This document shows, in pieces, positions 16,521 through 24,452 of a DNA stretch of 34,489 bases. The stretch spans positions 1 through 34,489 of the forward strand of contig NZ_JACXXE010000018.1 in assembly GCF_014764715.1 (NCBI RefSeq). Reading direction: 5' to 3'. Position 1 is the first letter of the stretch. Every line of letters starts with the position of its first letter. This stretch comes from Bacillus crepusculi (lineage in GTDB: Bacteria > Bacillota > Bacilli > Bacillales > Bacillaceae). A program made the position numbers and the translations under genes. The notes under the pieces were generated by a model, which was given only the letters and a program-made list of their open reading frames with translations, was not told the DNA's origin and did no database searches.

Positions 16521-17353
16521 TGAAAGCTATTTCTAACCCAGCTCTAGCAACTAAAACCGAACGGACGAAGAAAAAAAGGAGAAAGGCTTCATCTTTCCAT
16601 ATGTTAAAGGGACTGGTGTTACCCGTTCTACTCATTGCTATTTGGCAAGGTATAGCTAGTGCTCAAATCGTTTCTTCAACTGTGCTTCCTTCGCCCGCCA
16701 TGATTGCGGAATCTTTTCGAGAGTTGATCCGTTCTGGTGAATTGTTTGGCCATCTTTACATCAGTCTTTATCGAGCAATATGTGGATTTTTACTTGGGGG
16801 AGGTTTAGGGCTAATGCTTGGCGTATGTGTGGGGTTTTCTCGGAAAACAGAGCAGTATGTGGACCCGACCTTGCAAATGCTAAGAACAGTTCCTCATTTA
16901 GCGGTCACTCCTTTATTCATTCTCTGGTTTGGCTTTGATGAAACGGCGAAAATTTTATTGATTGCACTTGGTGCTTTTTTTCCGATTTATATTAATACCT
17001 TTTTAGGGATTCGCAGTGTAGATAATAAGCTGTTTGATGTGGCTCGCGCTTTAGAATTTAATCTGTATCACAACATTACAAAGCTGATTTTACCTGCTGC
17101 TCTTCCACATATTCTTCTAGGCGTGAGGCTATCATTAGGAATTGCTTGGCTTGGTCTAGTGGTAGCTGAGTTGATGGGCTCAAGCAGTGGCGTCGGCTAT
17201 ATGATCATGGATGCAAGGCAATTCTCTCAAACGGATAAAGTGTTTGTAGGAATTATCATTTTTGCGGTAGTAGGTAAGCTGACAGATTCCTTTGTACGTT
17301 TGTTAGAAAAGCGACTGCTCAAATGGCGCACAAGTTATCAAGGGGAAAAATAA
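16520..17353 (+). CDS. ssuC: aliphatic sulfonate ABC transporter permease SsuC
   Basis: Membrane channel of the sulfonate importer. The 277-residue product has a basic N-terminus, a first membrane segment at about 32-50 and about five more. The permease EAA-type loop that contacts SsuB is around [20 protein letters not shown] followed by [11 protein letters not shown]. The ATG overlaps the SsuA stop codon (TGATG arrangement) and has AGAAGGA upstream; a TTG one codon earlier is also in frame. Family and neighbours leave little doubt. Confidence 0.92.
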   Translation: MKAISNPALATKTERTKKKRRKASSFHMLKGLVLPVLLIAIWQGIASAQIVSSTVLPSPAMIAESFRELIRSGELFGHLYISLYRAICGFLLGGGLGLMLGVCVGFSRKTEQYVDPTLQMLRTVPHLAVTPLFILWFGFDETAKILLIALGAFFPIYINTFLGIRSVDNKLFDVARALEFNLYHNITKLILPAALPHILLGVRLSLGIAWLGLVVAELMGSSSGVGYMIMDARQFSQTDKVFVGIIIFAVVGKLTDSFVRLLEKRLLKWRTSYQGEK

Positions 17354-17367
17354 CAGGGGGAGATATG

Positions 17368-18510
17368 ATGAATATTCTATGGTTTATTCCAACGCATGGA
17401 GACGGTCGTTATTTAGGATCATCGAAAGGGGCAAGAAAGGCAGACTATCCATATTTTAAACAAATTGCACAAGCTGCTGATCAGCTTGGGTATACAGGGG
17501 TCTTGCTGCCTACAGGGAGATCCTGTGAAGATCCATGGCTGACGGCAGCTGCTTTAGCTGCCGAAACAACTCATTTAAAGTTCCTTGTGGCCCTTAGACC
17601 AGGGCTTATGCAGCCTTCGGTTGCTGCCAGAATGACTTCTACTTTAGATCGTCTTTCAGGCGGGAGGCTGCTGATCAATGTTGTAGCGGGAGGAAGTAAA
17701 GAAGAGCTTGCAGGAGATGGATTATTCATTTCTCATGATGAACGCTATGAGGCAACCGAAGAGTTTTTGACGATTTGGAAGCGGTTATTGAAAGGAGAGC
17801 ATGTACAGTTTCAAGGGAAGCATCTACAGATGGAGAATGGCCGGCTATTATTCCCGCCAGTTCAATCGCCCCATCCACCTGTCTTTTTTGGCGGATCATC
17901 AGAAGCAGGAATTCAAGCAGCCGCTAAGCATACAGATGTTTATTTAACTTGGGGCGAACCGCCTGAACAAGTAAAGGAAAAAATCGCACAAGTGAAGAAA
18001 CAGGCTGAAAAGGAAGGAAGAACGGTGAAGTTTGGCATTCGTCTTCATGTGATCGTGAGAGAAACAGAAGAGGAGGCATGGCAGGCAGCAGAACATCTCA
18101 TTCGTCATTTAGATCAAGAGACCATTGATGAGGCGCAAAAGGCTTTACAGGGGATGGACTCGGTTGGCCAAAGACGAATGGTGGAATTACATCAAGGGAA
18201 TAAAGACAAACTTGAAATTAGCCCAAATCTTTGGGCAGGCATTGGTTTAGTACGTGGCGGTGCAGGAACAGCCCTCGTTGGAGACCCGCAAACCGTGGCA
18301 GATCGTATAATAGAATATCAGTCTCTAGGGATTGATACATTTATATTTTCTGGATATCCGCACTTGGAAGAAGCTTATTATTTAGCAGAACTTGTTTTCC
18401 CGCTCCTTCCATTTAAGCATCATGGCGATGCAGGACCACATGTGCCAGCTGGTGAAATCATTGGGAATCATTACTTTCCTGATACAGCCTCTGCTGCAAG
18501 TTCCTCATAA
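17368..18510 (+). CDS. ssuD: FMNH2-dependent alkanesulfonate monooxygenase SsuD
   Basis: It uses reduced FMN and O2 to cleave alkanesulfonates to an aldehyde and sulfite, releasing sulfur for cysteine synthesis. From the ATG at 17368 (GGGGGAG five bases upstream) it has 380 residues. The N-terminus [19 protein letters not shown] and the stretches [14 protein letters not shown] and [17 protein letters not shown] are characteristic of SsuD in the luciferase-like TIM-barrel superfamily. The conserved Arg-rich loop region appears as [15 protein letters not shown]. No ssuE flavin reductase gene is in the window, so reduced FMN must come from elsewhere. It is the last gene of ssuBACD. Confidence 0.94.
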   Translation: MNILWFIPTHGDGRYLGSSKGARKADYPYFKQIAQAADQLGYTGVLLPTGRSCEDPWLTAAALAAETTHLKFLVALRPGLMQPSVAARMTSTLDRLSGGRLLINVVAGGSKEELAGDGLFISHDERYEATEEFLTIWKRLLKGEHVQFQGKHLQMENGRLLFPPVQSPHPPVFFGGSSEAGIQAAAKHTDVYLTWGEPPEQVKEKIAQVKKQAEKEGRTVKFGIRLHVIVRETEEEAWQAAEHLIRHLDQETIDEAQKALQGMDSVGQRRMVELHQGNKDKLEISPNLWAGIGLVRGGAGTALVGDPQTVADRIIEYQSLGIDTFIFSGYPHLEEAYYLAELVFPLLPFKHHGDAGPHVPAGEIIGNHYFPDTASAASSS

Positions 18511-18516
18511 ATATTG

Positions 18517-18555
18517 AAAAAGCAAAGCAGTTGGTGGTCGCTGCTTTGCTTTTTT
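18517..18555 (+). terminator. terminator of the ssu operon
   Basis: AAAAAGCAAAGCAG (18517-18530) and CTGCTTTGCTTTTT (18541-18554) form a long stem with a 10-base loop and end in T. The next 250 bases (18556-18800) are AT-rich and hold no gene that I can support. Confidence 0.9.
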
Positions 18556-18813
18556 CATAGAAAGAAAGGCGAGCCATATGTTGTGTACCGCTGAAGAAGG
18601 TAAGGGCTTTTTTCCCAATGCGCTTTCTTGTATATACATATTTTAAGTGGCAAGAGAAGAAGGAAAATATACTCACTCTTTTATCGGAATTATCAGTAAA
18701 TATTTCATAATTGGTGGCTTAACGACATATAAACAGGACTTTTATATCTGATATATCGGGGGAATTCTTTCTAGCTCACAAAAAAGAAAGAATATATAAA
18801 GGAGATGATAAGA

Positions 18814-18899
18814 ATGGACTATTTCAAAAAAAGAAGAAAAAAGATGGTTTAATTGACATTATATGGGTTCGGTGGTTCGAATGGAGTGGCAAAATCTAG
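18814..18899 (+). CDS. tiny ORF with a possible -1 frameshift site; candidate small peptide
   Basis: A strong AAAGGAG lies nine bases before an ATG that opens only 12 codons (MDYFKKRRKKMV). The codons AGA AAA AAG contain the slippery heptamer A AAA AAG in the phase required for -1 slippage. In the -1 frame translation would continue for 18 residues, DGLIDIIWVRWFEWSGKI, to a TAG at 18897. The fused 28-residue product would be cationic at the start and Trp-rich at the end, somewhat like leaderless bacteriocins. The alternatives are an indel in the A-tract (a decayed gene) or chance. It precedes the peptide-export cassette. Confidence 0.3.
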
Positions 18900-19052
18900 T
18901 GAATAAGGGAGGGTCTATGTATTTTAAAGAGAATAATTGAATAAAAAGTCACATTTTATCCGAAGGTATGTTCGGTCAAAAATGGGATCTTCTGTTGATG
19001 TTTGGAGTGTAACGCCTATGATACGATCATCATAAGCTGGGAGGTGAAAAGT

Positions 19053-19265
19053 ATGACTTATGCAGCGCCGCAAGTTGACTATTCCACTATGGAACCTGCT
19101 ATTATGGACCAAGCTTGGTTCTTAGTATTTGTTGCTGTCCTTCTTGGATTGGGAGCAACAGTTGTTCTAGGAGCAGCAGTTTGGTGTTTAGCAAACGGCA
19201 AGGGTAGCTTTACAGGAGCCGTTCAGTGGGAAAGTGGCTTAAAAGTCCAAATTGAATGTAAGTAG
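19053..19265 (+). CDS. candidate exported peptide (bacteriocin-like), 70 residues
   Basis: I do not recognise the family. The polar N-terminus (MTYAAPQVDYSTMEPAIMDQ) is followed by one long hydrophobic segment (21-47) rich in Gly, Ala, Val and Leu with LLGLGATVVLG, and by a polar C-terminus. There are two Cys residues, C45 and C69, which could form a disulfide. GGGAGG lies eight bases before the ATG. Directly after the gene is a strong hairpin, then an ABC ATPase, permease, M50-type protease and small membrane protein in the same direction, the layout typical of a peptide with its maturation, export and self-protection genes. No radical-SAM or lanthipeptide enzyme is present. It could instead be a small membrane subunit of the transporter. 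Confidence 0.7.
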   Translation: MTYAAPQVDYSTMEPAIMDQAWFLVFVAVLLGLGATVVLGAAVWCLANGKGSFTGAVQWESGLKVQIECK

Positions 19266-19309
19266 CTATACTTAGGATTCATCTTTTTACTTCTTAGATA
19301 AGACACCAG

Positions 19310-19352
19310 GGCTAAACCGTCTGTGGCGGGCGGTTTAGCCTGATCTGTTTTT
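19310..19352 (+). terminator. internal terminator between the peptide and its transporter genes
   Basis: GGCTAAACCG (19310-19319) pairs perfectly with CGGTTTAGCC (19331-19340), and a T-rich tract ending in five T follows. I see no new promoter before the ATPase gene, so partial read-through probably sets a high peptide-to-transporter ratio. Confidence 0.8.
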
Positions 19353-19381
19353 AAAAGAATATGCAGACACTTGGAGGTTAT

Positions 19382-20128
19382 ATGTTTACGATCGAGAATT
19401 TAACCAAGACGTATAAAAATAATGTGACTGCTGTCAATGACTTTCATTTAAAGATTGCCCCTCATCAAATCGTTGCTGTTGCTGGACCCAATGGATCTGG
19501 TAAAACAACGATGATTAATTGTATACTCGGCATCATTAAGCATACAAAAGGAACAGTTCACTTGCAGGATGTCACAAATGATGATCCATCCTTTAAAAAA
19601 CAAGTAGCCTATATTCCAGATGACCTGCTGCTCCCTGAAGCATTGACTGGTGCTGAATATTTAGATTTTGTTTCTTCTATGTATGAATGTAAAACAATTC
19701 ATAGAAGAAATCAACTAATTGAACTGTTTGATATGGACTCGGCTTTATCAAGACCGATCGAAACCTATTCACATGGTATGAAAAAAAAGACACAGCTGAT
19801 TGCCGCCTTTATGCTTGATAGTCGATTGGTGATCATGGATGAGCCCTTTAGAGGACTTGATATTGAAGCGGTTATAAACACAAAGAAACTGATGAAGCGT
19901 TATGCCGAGAACCATGGTGCAATCTTGCTTTCAACGCATGATATGCTTTCAGCGGAAGAGCTGTGCCACAAAATCGCCATTATTTCTAAGGGAAATAAAA
20001 TGGACGAAGGAACGGTCCCAGCTTTAAAGGAGAAGTATCAATCAAGCACACTGGAACAGGTGTTTCTGAAAGCTTCAATGTTAAGTGATAGGGGTGCACA
20101 TTTTGATGAAATCATTAATCATTTCTAA
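19382..20128 (+). CDS. ABC transporter ATPase (peptide export or immunity type)
   Basis: The 248-residue protein has Walker A GPNGSGKTT, a signature reduced to YSHGMKKK (instead of LSGGQ), Walker B LVIMDEPFRGLD and H-loop STHD. This form is common in the two-gene exporters of antibiotics and bacteriocins (BcrA/SkfE/CcmA-like). The ATG at 19382 has GGAGG five bases upstream. Its partner permease starts inside its last 25 bases. It probably drives export of the 70-residue peptide or removal of peptide from the membrane. Confidence 0.88.
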   Translation: MFTIENLTKTYKNNVTAVNDFHLKIAPHQIVAVAGPNGSGKTTMINCILGIIKHTKGTVHLQDVTNDDPSFKKQVAYIPDDLLLPEALTGAEYLDFVSSMYECKTIHRRNQLIELFDMDSALSRPIETYSHGMKKKTQLIAAFMLDSRLVIMDEPFRGLDIEAVINTKKLMKRYAENHGAILLSTHDMLSAEELCHKIAIISKGNKMDEGTVPALKEKYQSSTLEQVFLKASMLSDRGAHFDEIINHF

Positions 20129-21572
20129 AATGATGCTTAAAATGTGGCAGCAGGAGATGTATAAGCTCTTTGATACTCAAACGAAGCGAATCATTGTGGT
20201 CTTATTCTTTTTGTTTGCAGTCACAATGGGGGCCATCATCGGATACAGTTTTACGGGTGTTTTTATGAAGGCTTTCTTAAATGGGGATGAACGTTCACTT
20301 GGATTACTTGTTGTGTCGATGGCCATCAATGCATCCATTTTTACAAGCTTGTTATTTGTTCTGATCAAGGTCAGAACGCCTGAACAAGACCGCTTTTCGA
20401 TGCAGCTCAGCTGGTTCCCGCTCTCTACCTTTCAGAAAAGTCTTGGATACTTCATTCCGATGGTGACAGTGGTGACAGGGCTTGTTTTATTTTTTATCGG
20501 TATTTTGCTTTTACCTAACTTTATTGCCCAGGGAATAGGTGTTTACTTTATTTTTACGTTCTTTTTAATGGTGCTTTTGCAATCGCTTTTTGTCTTAATG
20601 CTTTTGCAACTCATTTATAATATGACGTATTTGGTCGTTCTGAAATTAAAATTACCGTTGCAAAAATTTGCAGCGATCTTTGTTTTATTAGCACTGGTTG
20701 TAGCGTATGGAATGACGCATTTTGATATCAGTCAAATTCAGCAATCATATGTACAGTTTGATTATCATTTGATGTATTTTACAGCACCGTTTTTCTTAGC
20801 GGCTCAAGGAATGTCTCCTGAAGGGGTAAACTATGCAATTTTGATTCTGTTTATCCTTTTATCGGCGGGCGGCGCCTTTCTTTCTCTTGCGATGATGCCG
20901 ATTATGGCAGAGAAAAAAGCGTTAACCTTTTTAAACAAGCTGCCGTTCTCTTCTTCAAAAAAATGGTCACTTATTGTAAAGGAAATGAAATCACAGGTGC
21001 GAAATGAAGAAAATATTTTAAACTTTCTCATTCTCCTCATTGTGATCTTATTCGTCCGTTATCAGTTTGGGTTCCGCTTTGAAGAAGAAGCATTTTTTGT
21101 TCTCTGCGCTCTCGCTGGATTAACCGCCTTCAATTCATTTGGCAATGATAAACGAATGCTAGGGATGTATAAAACGTTTGGCCTGAGATCGTGGGAAGTG
21201 GCTCTGTATAAGTTTATCGGCCTTTTGCTTGTTGGTGTCCTGCAAATTGTTTTATTCATGCTGACAACGCTGACGCTTCCTGATCAGATTTGGAACGTAT
21301 TGATTGGAGCCGCTGTGTTATGCAATGCCACTGCGCTTTTTTATGTGGTGGGTATTTTACTTCCGCTTGATCGAAACAATCCATACACGGGCATTTTTTC
21401 ATTTGGAGCGCTTATTTTACTCATGATTCCGATTGTTTTTATTGGAAATTATGTCATAGGGGAATCGAGTCAAATGCTTCAGTGGCTGCTTGTAGCAGGA
21501 TTTGAATGTCTGCTCATCTTTGCCATATACAAAGGTTTTTCATGGAGGTATTCACATGATTCAACTTCTTAA
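20106..21572 (+). CDS. ABC transporter permease of the peptide cassette
   Basis: The protein of about 488 residues is rich in membrane segments: roughly ten to twelve hydrophobic stretches, for example VVLFFLFAVTMGAIIGYSF, LVLFFIGILLLPNFIA and IVLFMLTTLTL. A charged cytoplasmic loop (KKWSLIVKEMKSQVRNEENI) lies in the middle. No family-specific motif is recognised; its place next to the ATPase and the size resemble permeases of bacteriocin self-protection or export systems. The ATG at 20106 follows AGGGGTG; a GTG at 20085 is an alternative. The start overlaps the ATPase end, and the end overlaps the protease start by 17 bases, so all three should be made together. Confidence 0.82.
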   Translation: MKSLIISKMMLKMWQQEMYKLFDTQTKRIIVVLFFLFAVTMGAIIGYSFTGVFMKAFLNGDERSLGLLVVSMAINASIFTSLLFVLIKVRTPEQDRFSMQLSWFPLSTFQKSLGYFIPMVTVVTGLVLFFIGILLLPNFIAQGIGVYFIFTFFLMVLLQSLFVLMLLQLIYNMTYLVVLKLKLPLQKFAAIFVLLALVVAYGMTHFDISQIQQSYVQFDYHLMYFTAPFFLAAQGMSPEGVNYAILILFILLSAGGAFLSLAMMPIMAEKKALTFLNKLPFSSSKKWSLIVKEMKSQVRNEENILNFLILLIVILFVRYQFGFRFEEEAFFVLCALAGLTAFNSFGNDKRMLGMYKTFGLRSWEVALYKFIGLLLVGVLQIVLFMLTTLTLPDQIWNVLIGAAVLCNATALFYVVGILLPLDRNNPYTGIFSFGALILLMIPIVFIGNYVIGESSQMLQWLLVAGFECLLIFAIYKGFSWRYSHDSTS

Positions 21573-22461
21573 CAATAAGCTAAAGATTGAGCGGGTACCG
21601 GCTCTTGGGCCGTATGTGACCTTACAAAAGAGACATTTGACTGATAGGCAGTATGGAAGCACACTCCCGATTAATGAAAGTGCATACCATATGTTAACGA
21701 AAGTGGACGGCAAGCGGACAGAAGCGAGTATTACGGCAGAGCTTGCCGATTTGTTTCAGGTCGATGAGTCTGTGATTGCTCGTGATTTTTATCAACTGAT
21801 GATGTGGCTGAATCAGCATCATTTGCTATCTATTCATTATCAATCGCCATATCGGATGGTCACAGCCTGCTGTCAATTTTTTAAGCAGTATCAAGTAAAG
21901 ATGAAGGAACGGTTTGATTGCACGGGACACTCGTTTTTGCAAATACTGGGGACGGCCTTGCTTATGGTGACGCGCAAAATCATTTTTTTCTGGGCGCTGT
22001 TCATGGTCATGGCAGGAATCGCCTTTTTATTCATTCCTGACCCGTCGATTGCAGCCATTGCGATTTATTTTACGATTATTTATTTCGGATTAATTACCGG
22101 GACCGCCTTACATGAGGCAGCACATGGCTATGCACATCGGAGGTTTGCGGGACGGGATGGTCCTCAAGGTTTTTTTGCGAGCGATTTGATGTCTGTGAAA
22201 TTTGTGAGACCCGTATTAGATCCGTTTCAGAAAAAGCAAGTATGGATTACGCTGCTTGGTCCGCTTTTGCCAGGTGTCATTGGCGCAGCAGGGATCATTG
22301 TGACCATTTTATTTCTAAAAGAAAACCCGATTTCGACAGGTTTTTTCATTTTTTCAATTACGTATTTTATTCAATTACTCTATCTTCTTCCGTTTATGGG
22401 GGATGGTAAATCCATTATGAAGCAGCTATTGCTTGGTGGGATGGGAGGACAGCGATCATGA
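21556..22461 (+). CDS. PqqD-like domain fused to an M50-type intramembrane metalloprotease
   Basis: The first 100 residues resemble PqqD/RRE-type peptide-binding domains (LPINESAYHMLTKVDGKRTE, then TAELADLFQVDESVIARDFY). Residues 120-301 form a membrane protein with about six segments and the zinc motif HEAAH (H186, E187, H190). LLPFMGDGKS supplies a third ligand, D273, in the place of the M50/site-2 protease NxxPxxxxDG motif. Similar fusions accompany ribosomal peptide systems such as yydFGHIJ, where the protease probably matures the peptide. The ATG at 21556 has GGAGGT six bases upstream. The substrate is most likely the 70-residue product of the first gene; this is inference from linkage. 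Confidence 0.83.
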   Translation: MIQLLNNKLKIERVPALGPYVTLQKRHLTDRQYGSTLPINESAYHMLTKVDGKRTEASITAELADLFQVDESVIARDFYQLMMWLNQHHLLSIHYQSPYRMVTACCQFFKQYQVKMKERFDCTGHSFLQILGTALLMVTRKIIFFWALFMVMAGIAFLFIPDPSIAAIAIYFTIIYFGLITGTALHEAAHGYAHRRFAGRDGPQGFFASDLMSVKFVRPVLDPFQKKQVWITLLGPLLPGVIGAAGIIVTILFLKENPISTGFFIFSITYFIQLLYLLPFMGDGKSIMKQLLLGGMGGQRS

Positions 22462-22739
22462 ACGTTCAGGCAATGAAACAAGGTGCTATAGTTGGCGGTT
22501 TTCTAGGATTCTTAGGCTTTCCGATGCTGACAATCGGTGTATTGTTCTATCATTTATTTCAATCAAAAACGAATGATGCTTTATTATTTAACAGTCTCGC
22601 TTTTGAGATGGAAGGTTCATCCGCATTTACTTTTCAGATCAAGCCAAACTTTTTTATTTATATGATGGTGATTTTTGCGGGGAGTTTTCTCATTGTGGCC
22701 ATCTTATCAGTCATGAAGCAGAAAAAAGCGAAAGATTAG
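22458..22739 (+). CDS. small membrane protein of the peptide cassette, possible immunity protein
   Basis: The 93-residue protein has two membrane segments (about 10-32 and 66-86) with a 30-residue polar stretch between them and a Lys-rich end (KQKKAKD). No family is recognised. Its ATG overlaps the stop of the protease gene by four bases (ATGA), and a perfect terminator palindrome sits on its stop codon, so it is the last gene of the cassette. Small two-segment proteins in this place often give immunity, but it could equally be a transporter helper. Confidence 0.75.
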   Translation: MNVQAMKQGAIVGGFLGFLGFPMLTIGVLFYHLFQSKTNDALLFNSLAFEMEGSSAFTFQIKPNFFIYMMVIFAGSFLIVAILSVMKQKKAKD

Positions 22740-22762
22740 GAGAATTCTCCTAATCTTTTTTT
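22734..22762 (+). terminator. terminator of the peptide cassette
   Basis: A perfect palindrome, GATTAGGAGAA with TTCTCCTAATC (22734-22755), followed by seven T; it overlaps the last codons of the 93-residue gene. Confidence 0.9.
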
Positions 22763-22789
22763 GTATATTCAACCAAATTTTAGTATAAT
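22761..22789 (+). promoter_or_regulatory. SigA promoter of the lipoprotein gene
   Basis: TTGTAT (22761-22766), 17 bases, TATAAT (22784-22789), about 30 bases before the ATG region of the lipoprotein gene. The -35 overlaps the end of the preceding terminator's T-run. Confidence 0.65.
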
Positions 22790-22819
22790 AGAAAATAAAA
22801 AACATCAAAGGGGATCTCA

Positions 22820-23476
22820 ATGTTAAAAAAATGGAGTGTTCTTATATTCACTGTTTTTCTATTAGCAGGATGCGGTGAGAAGGCCGAAGAAACCACGCAA
22901 ACCGAGAAGACGGTATCTACAATAAACACGGAGTCTGCTACAAAGAAGCAAGTAACGATCGAAAAAATGAAACTGACAAAAAAAGAAAAGAACTTACTAG
23001 AAGCATCAACTACTAATGAAATGGTGGCTTTAACAATAAAAGGATTAACGAAGAAGGATAAGAGTATTACGTTTATCGGGAGTCATTACAAAAATGGCCG
23101 ATTAGCTAATAAGGAAGCATCATCTGCCACCTTTACTTTACATCAGGATGGTACCGACCAAACGATGAATGTACTTTTACAGTTAAGGCATGAGAAAGAT
23201 ACATATGAATCACAATTTAGTATGTGGTCAGACAACAAGAATGAGGGAATGACAAAAGCAACAGCAAGCTTTCCGTTCAAAGTAAGTGATTATGTTTTTT
23301 CTGCACAATCTGATACTGTCAAAGTCTCTTCTGGAGGAAAGGCACTGATTGCGTATACAGCGGCAATGGGGAAAGACGGAAATTCACCGATGCTTGAAGA
23401 GATTGAGAACAATCCTAAGCAAGCGCTGAAGAATAAGTCACACGCCTACTTATTTTATATTCAGCTCGATAAATAA
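22820..23476 (+). CDS. putative lipoprotein of unknown function
   Basis: The 218-residue protein has a lipoprotein signal peptide ending in LLAGC (C18), followed by a Thr/Glu/Lys-rich linker (about 20-50) and a beta-rich domain. I recognise no catalytic motif or named family. It has its own promoter, and AAGGGGA lies eight bases before its ATG. It might monitor or protect the envelope, perhaps in connection with the peptide cassette, but nothing beyond position suggests this. Confidence 0.75.
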   Translation: MLKKWSVLIFTVFLLAGCGEKAEETTQTEKTVSTINTESATKKQVTIEKMKLTKKEKNLLEASTTNEMVALTIKGLTKKDKSITFIGSHYKNGRLANKEASSATFTLHQDGTDQTMNVLLQLRHEKDTYESQFSMWSDNKNEGMTKATASFPFKVSDYVFSAQSDTVKVSSGGKALIAYTAAMGKDGNSPMLEEIENNPKQALKNKSHAYLFYIQLDK

Positions 23477-23533
23477 CTATCGTAATATATGAGAAGAATA
23501 TGAAGTTTTTTGACGAAAAATCTTCATATTCTC

Positions 23534-23562
23534 TTGACGAATTGTTAAGAAAGTTGTAACAT
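23534..23562 (+). promoter_or_regulatory. promoter of the lone tRNA-Gly
   Basis: TTGACG (23534-23539), 17 bases, TAACAT (23557-23562), about 35 bases before the tRNA. A hairpin, AGAATATGAAG with CTTCATATTCT, lies just upstream and may end the lipoprotein transcript, although it lacks a T-run. Confidence 0.6.
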
Positions 23563-23603
23563 AATAAAAGTCAACGCGATGACGTTGCTTTTAAAAGATT
23601 GAT

Positions 23604-23677
23604 GCGGGTGTAGTTTAGTGGTAAAACCTCAGCCTTCCAAGCTGATGTCGTGAGTTCGATTCTCATCACCCGCTCCA
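23604..23677 (+). tRNA. tRNA-Gly (TCC)
   Basis: Acceptor stem GCGGGTG/CACCCGC and anticodon loop CTTCCAA give anticodon TCC. CCA is encoded. It is a single-gene transcription unit, complementing the GCC isoacceptor in the cluster. Confidence 0.97.
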
Positions 23678-23694
23678 ATACATAATTTTGTTTA

Positions 23695-23740
23695 TAACGC
23701 AGTATTTCGTTTCTTAGATAAACGAAGTGTTGCGTTTTTT
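23695..23740 (+). terminator. terminator of tRNA-Gly
   Basis: AACGCA pairs with TGCGTT and, inside it, TTCGTTT with AAACGAA. Six T follow. Confidence 0.85.
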
Positions 23741-23758
23741 ATTATGTCAGTATAATGT

Positions 23759-23790
23759 GAAAAAGCACTGTCAGGCTACAGTGCTTTTTC
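23759..23790 (-). terminator. terminator overlapping the end of the 198-residue gene
   Basis: GAAAAAGCACTG (23759-23770) and CAGTGCTTTTTC (23779-23790) form a perfect 12-bp stem. On the minus strand it lies over the last codons and stop of the gene at 23776-24372. Confidence 0.8.
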
Positions 23791-24372
23791 AATGAGTTCA
23801 TATGTGCTATCTCCACCATGTATTTGTATAAACATCTTCGTCAAGGATTGAATAAGCGCTTCACTCTTTTCCCGGGAAATAGATGGCGGGAAAAGGATGA
23901 TTTGAAGAATGTTATGTGTGTCTTGAGAAATTTGTGCTTTACTGGCTTCAGATAATAACCCTTTAAGCCCTGCGCCGTCCTGCCATTCAATTTGGCCAGT
24001 ATCATTCTTAAATAATGAAAGTGGCCCTTTCAATTGATCGGCATCTAAAGTCAGGATGGGTAAGAAATATTTTAATGAGAAAAATATCGACAAATCCTGT
24101 ACGGAATTGGTCGAGTCAATAAATTGTTCCTTTTGGATACGAGAAAGAAGTGGAAGGAAAGGAACGTCTTTCAAAAGATCCGTCCATTCTTTGATCGCTG
24201 GTATTTCTTCTAATATTTTATCTTCGTATTCAAAAAATAAAGATTCTTGAAACAGGCGTAATCGCCCCTTTAACATTTGAGGGGATGTACCGACTTCAAT
24301 ATGGGAATATTCAATCTGTCCAACATCGATAGACGGGCTTTTAGGATGAGAATTTTCCATATGTATCTTCAC
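23776..24372 (-). CDS. hypothetical protein, 198 residues
   Basis: I do not recognise this protein. It is acidic and soluble, with no signal peptide or membrane segment. The N-terminal third is polar (HPKSPSIDVGQIEYSHIEVG), the middle contains hydrophobic helical stretches (LSIFFSLKYFLPILTLDADQ), and the C-terminal part is helical. The start is a GTG with GGAGTGAG about eight bases upstream; the ATG at 24360 is an alternative. It stands alone between the tRNA-Gly and queG and is divergent from queG, where B. subtilis has small uncharacterised genes. Confidence 0.7.
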   Translation of the reverse strand: MKIHMENSHPKSPSIDVGQIEYSHIEVGTSPQMLKGRLRLFQESLFFEYEDKILEEIPAIKEWTDLLKDVPFLPLLSRIQKEQFIDSTNSVQDLSIFFSLKYFLPILTLDADQLKGPLSLFKNDTGQIEWQDGAGLKGLLSEASKAQISQDTHNILQIILFPPSISREKSEALIQSLTKMFIQIHGGDSTYELIEKAL

Positions 24373-24452
24373 AGTGACTCACTCCAATCGGTCATGATAC
24401 ACTCGTATTATACTGAAAACAACAGAAGAAACAAAGAAAGGAGGTTTGCAAG

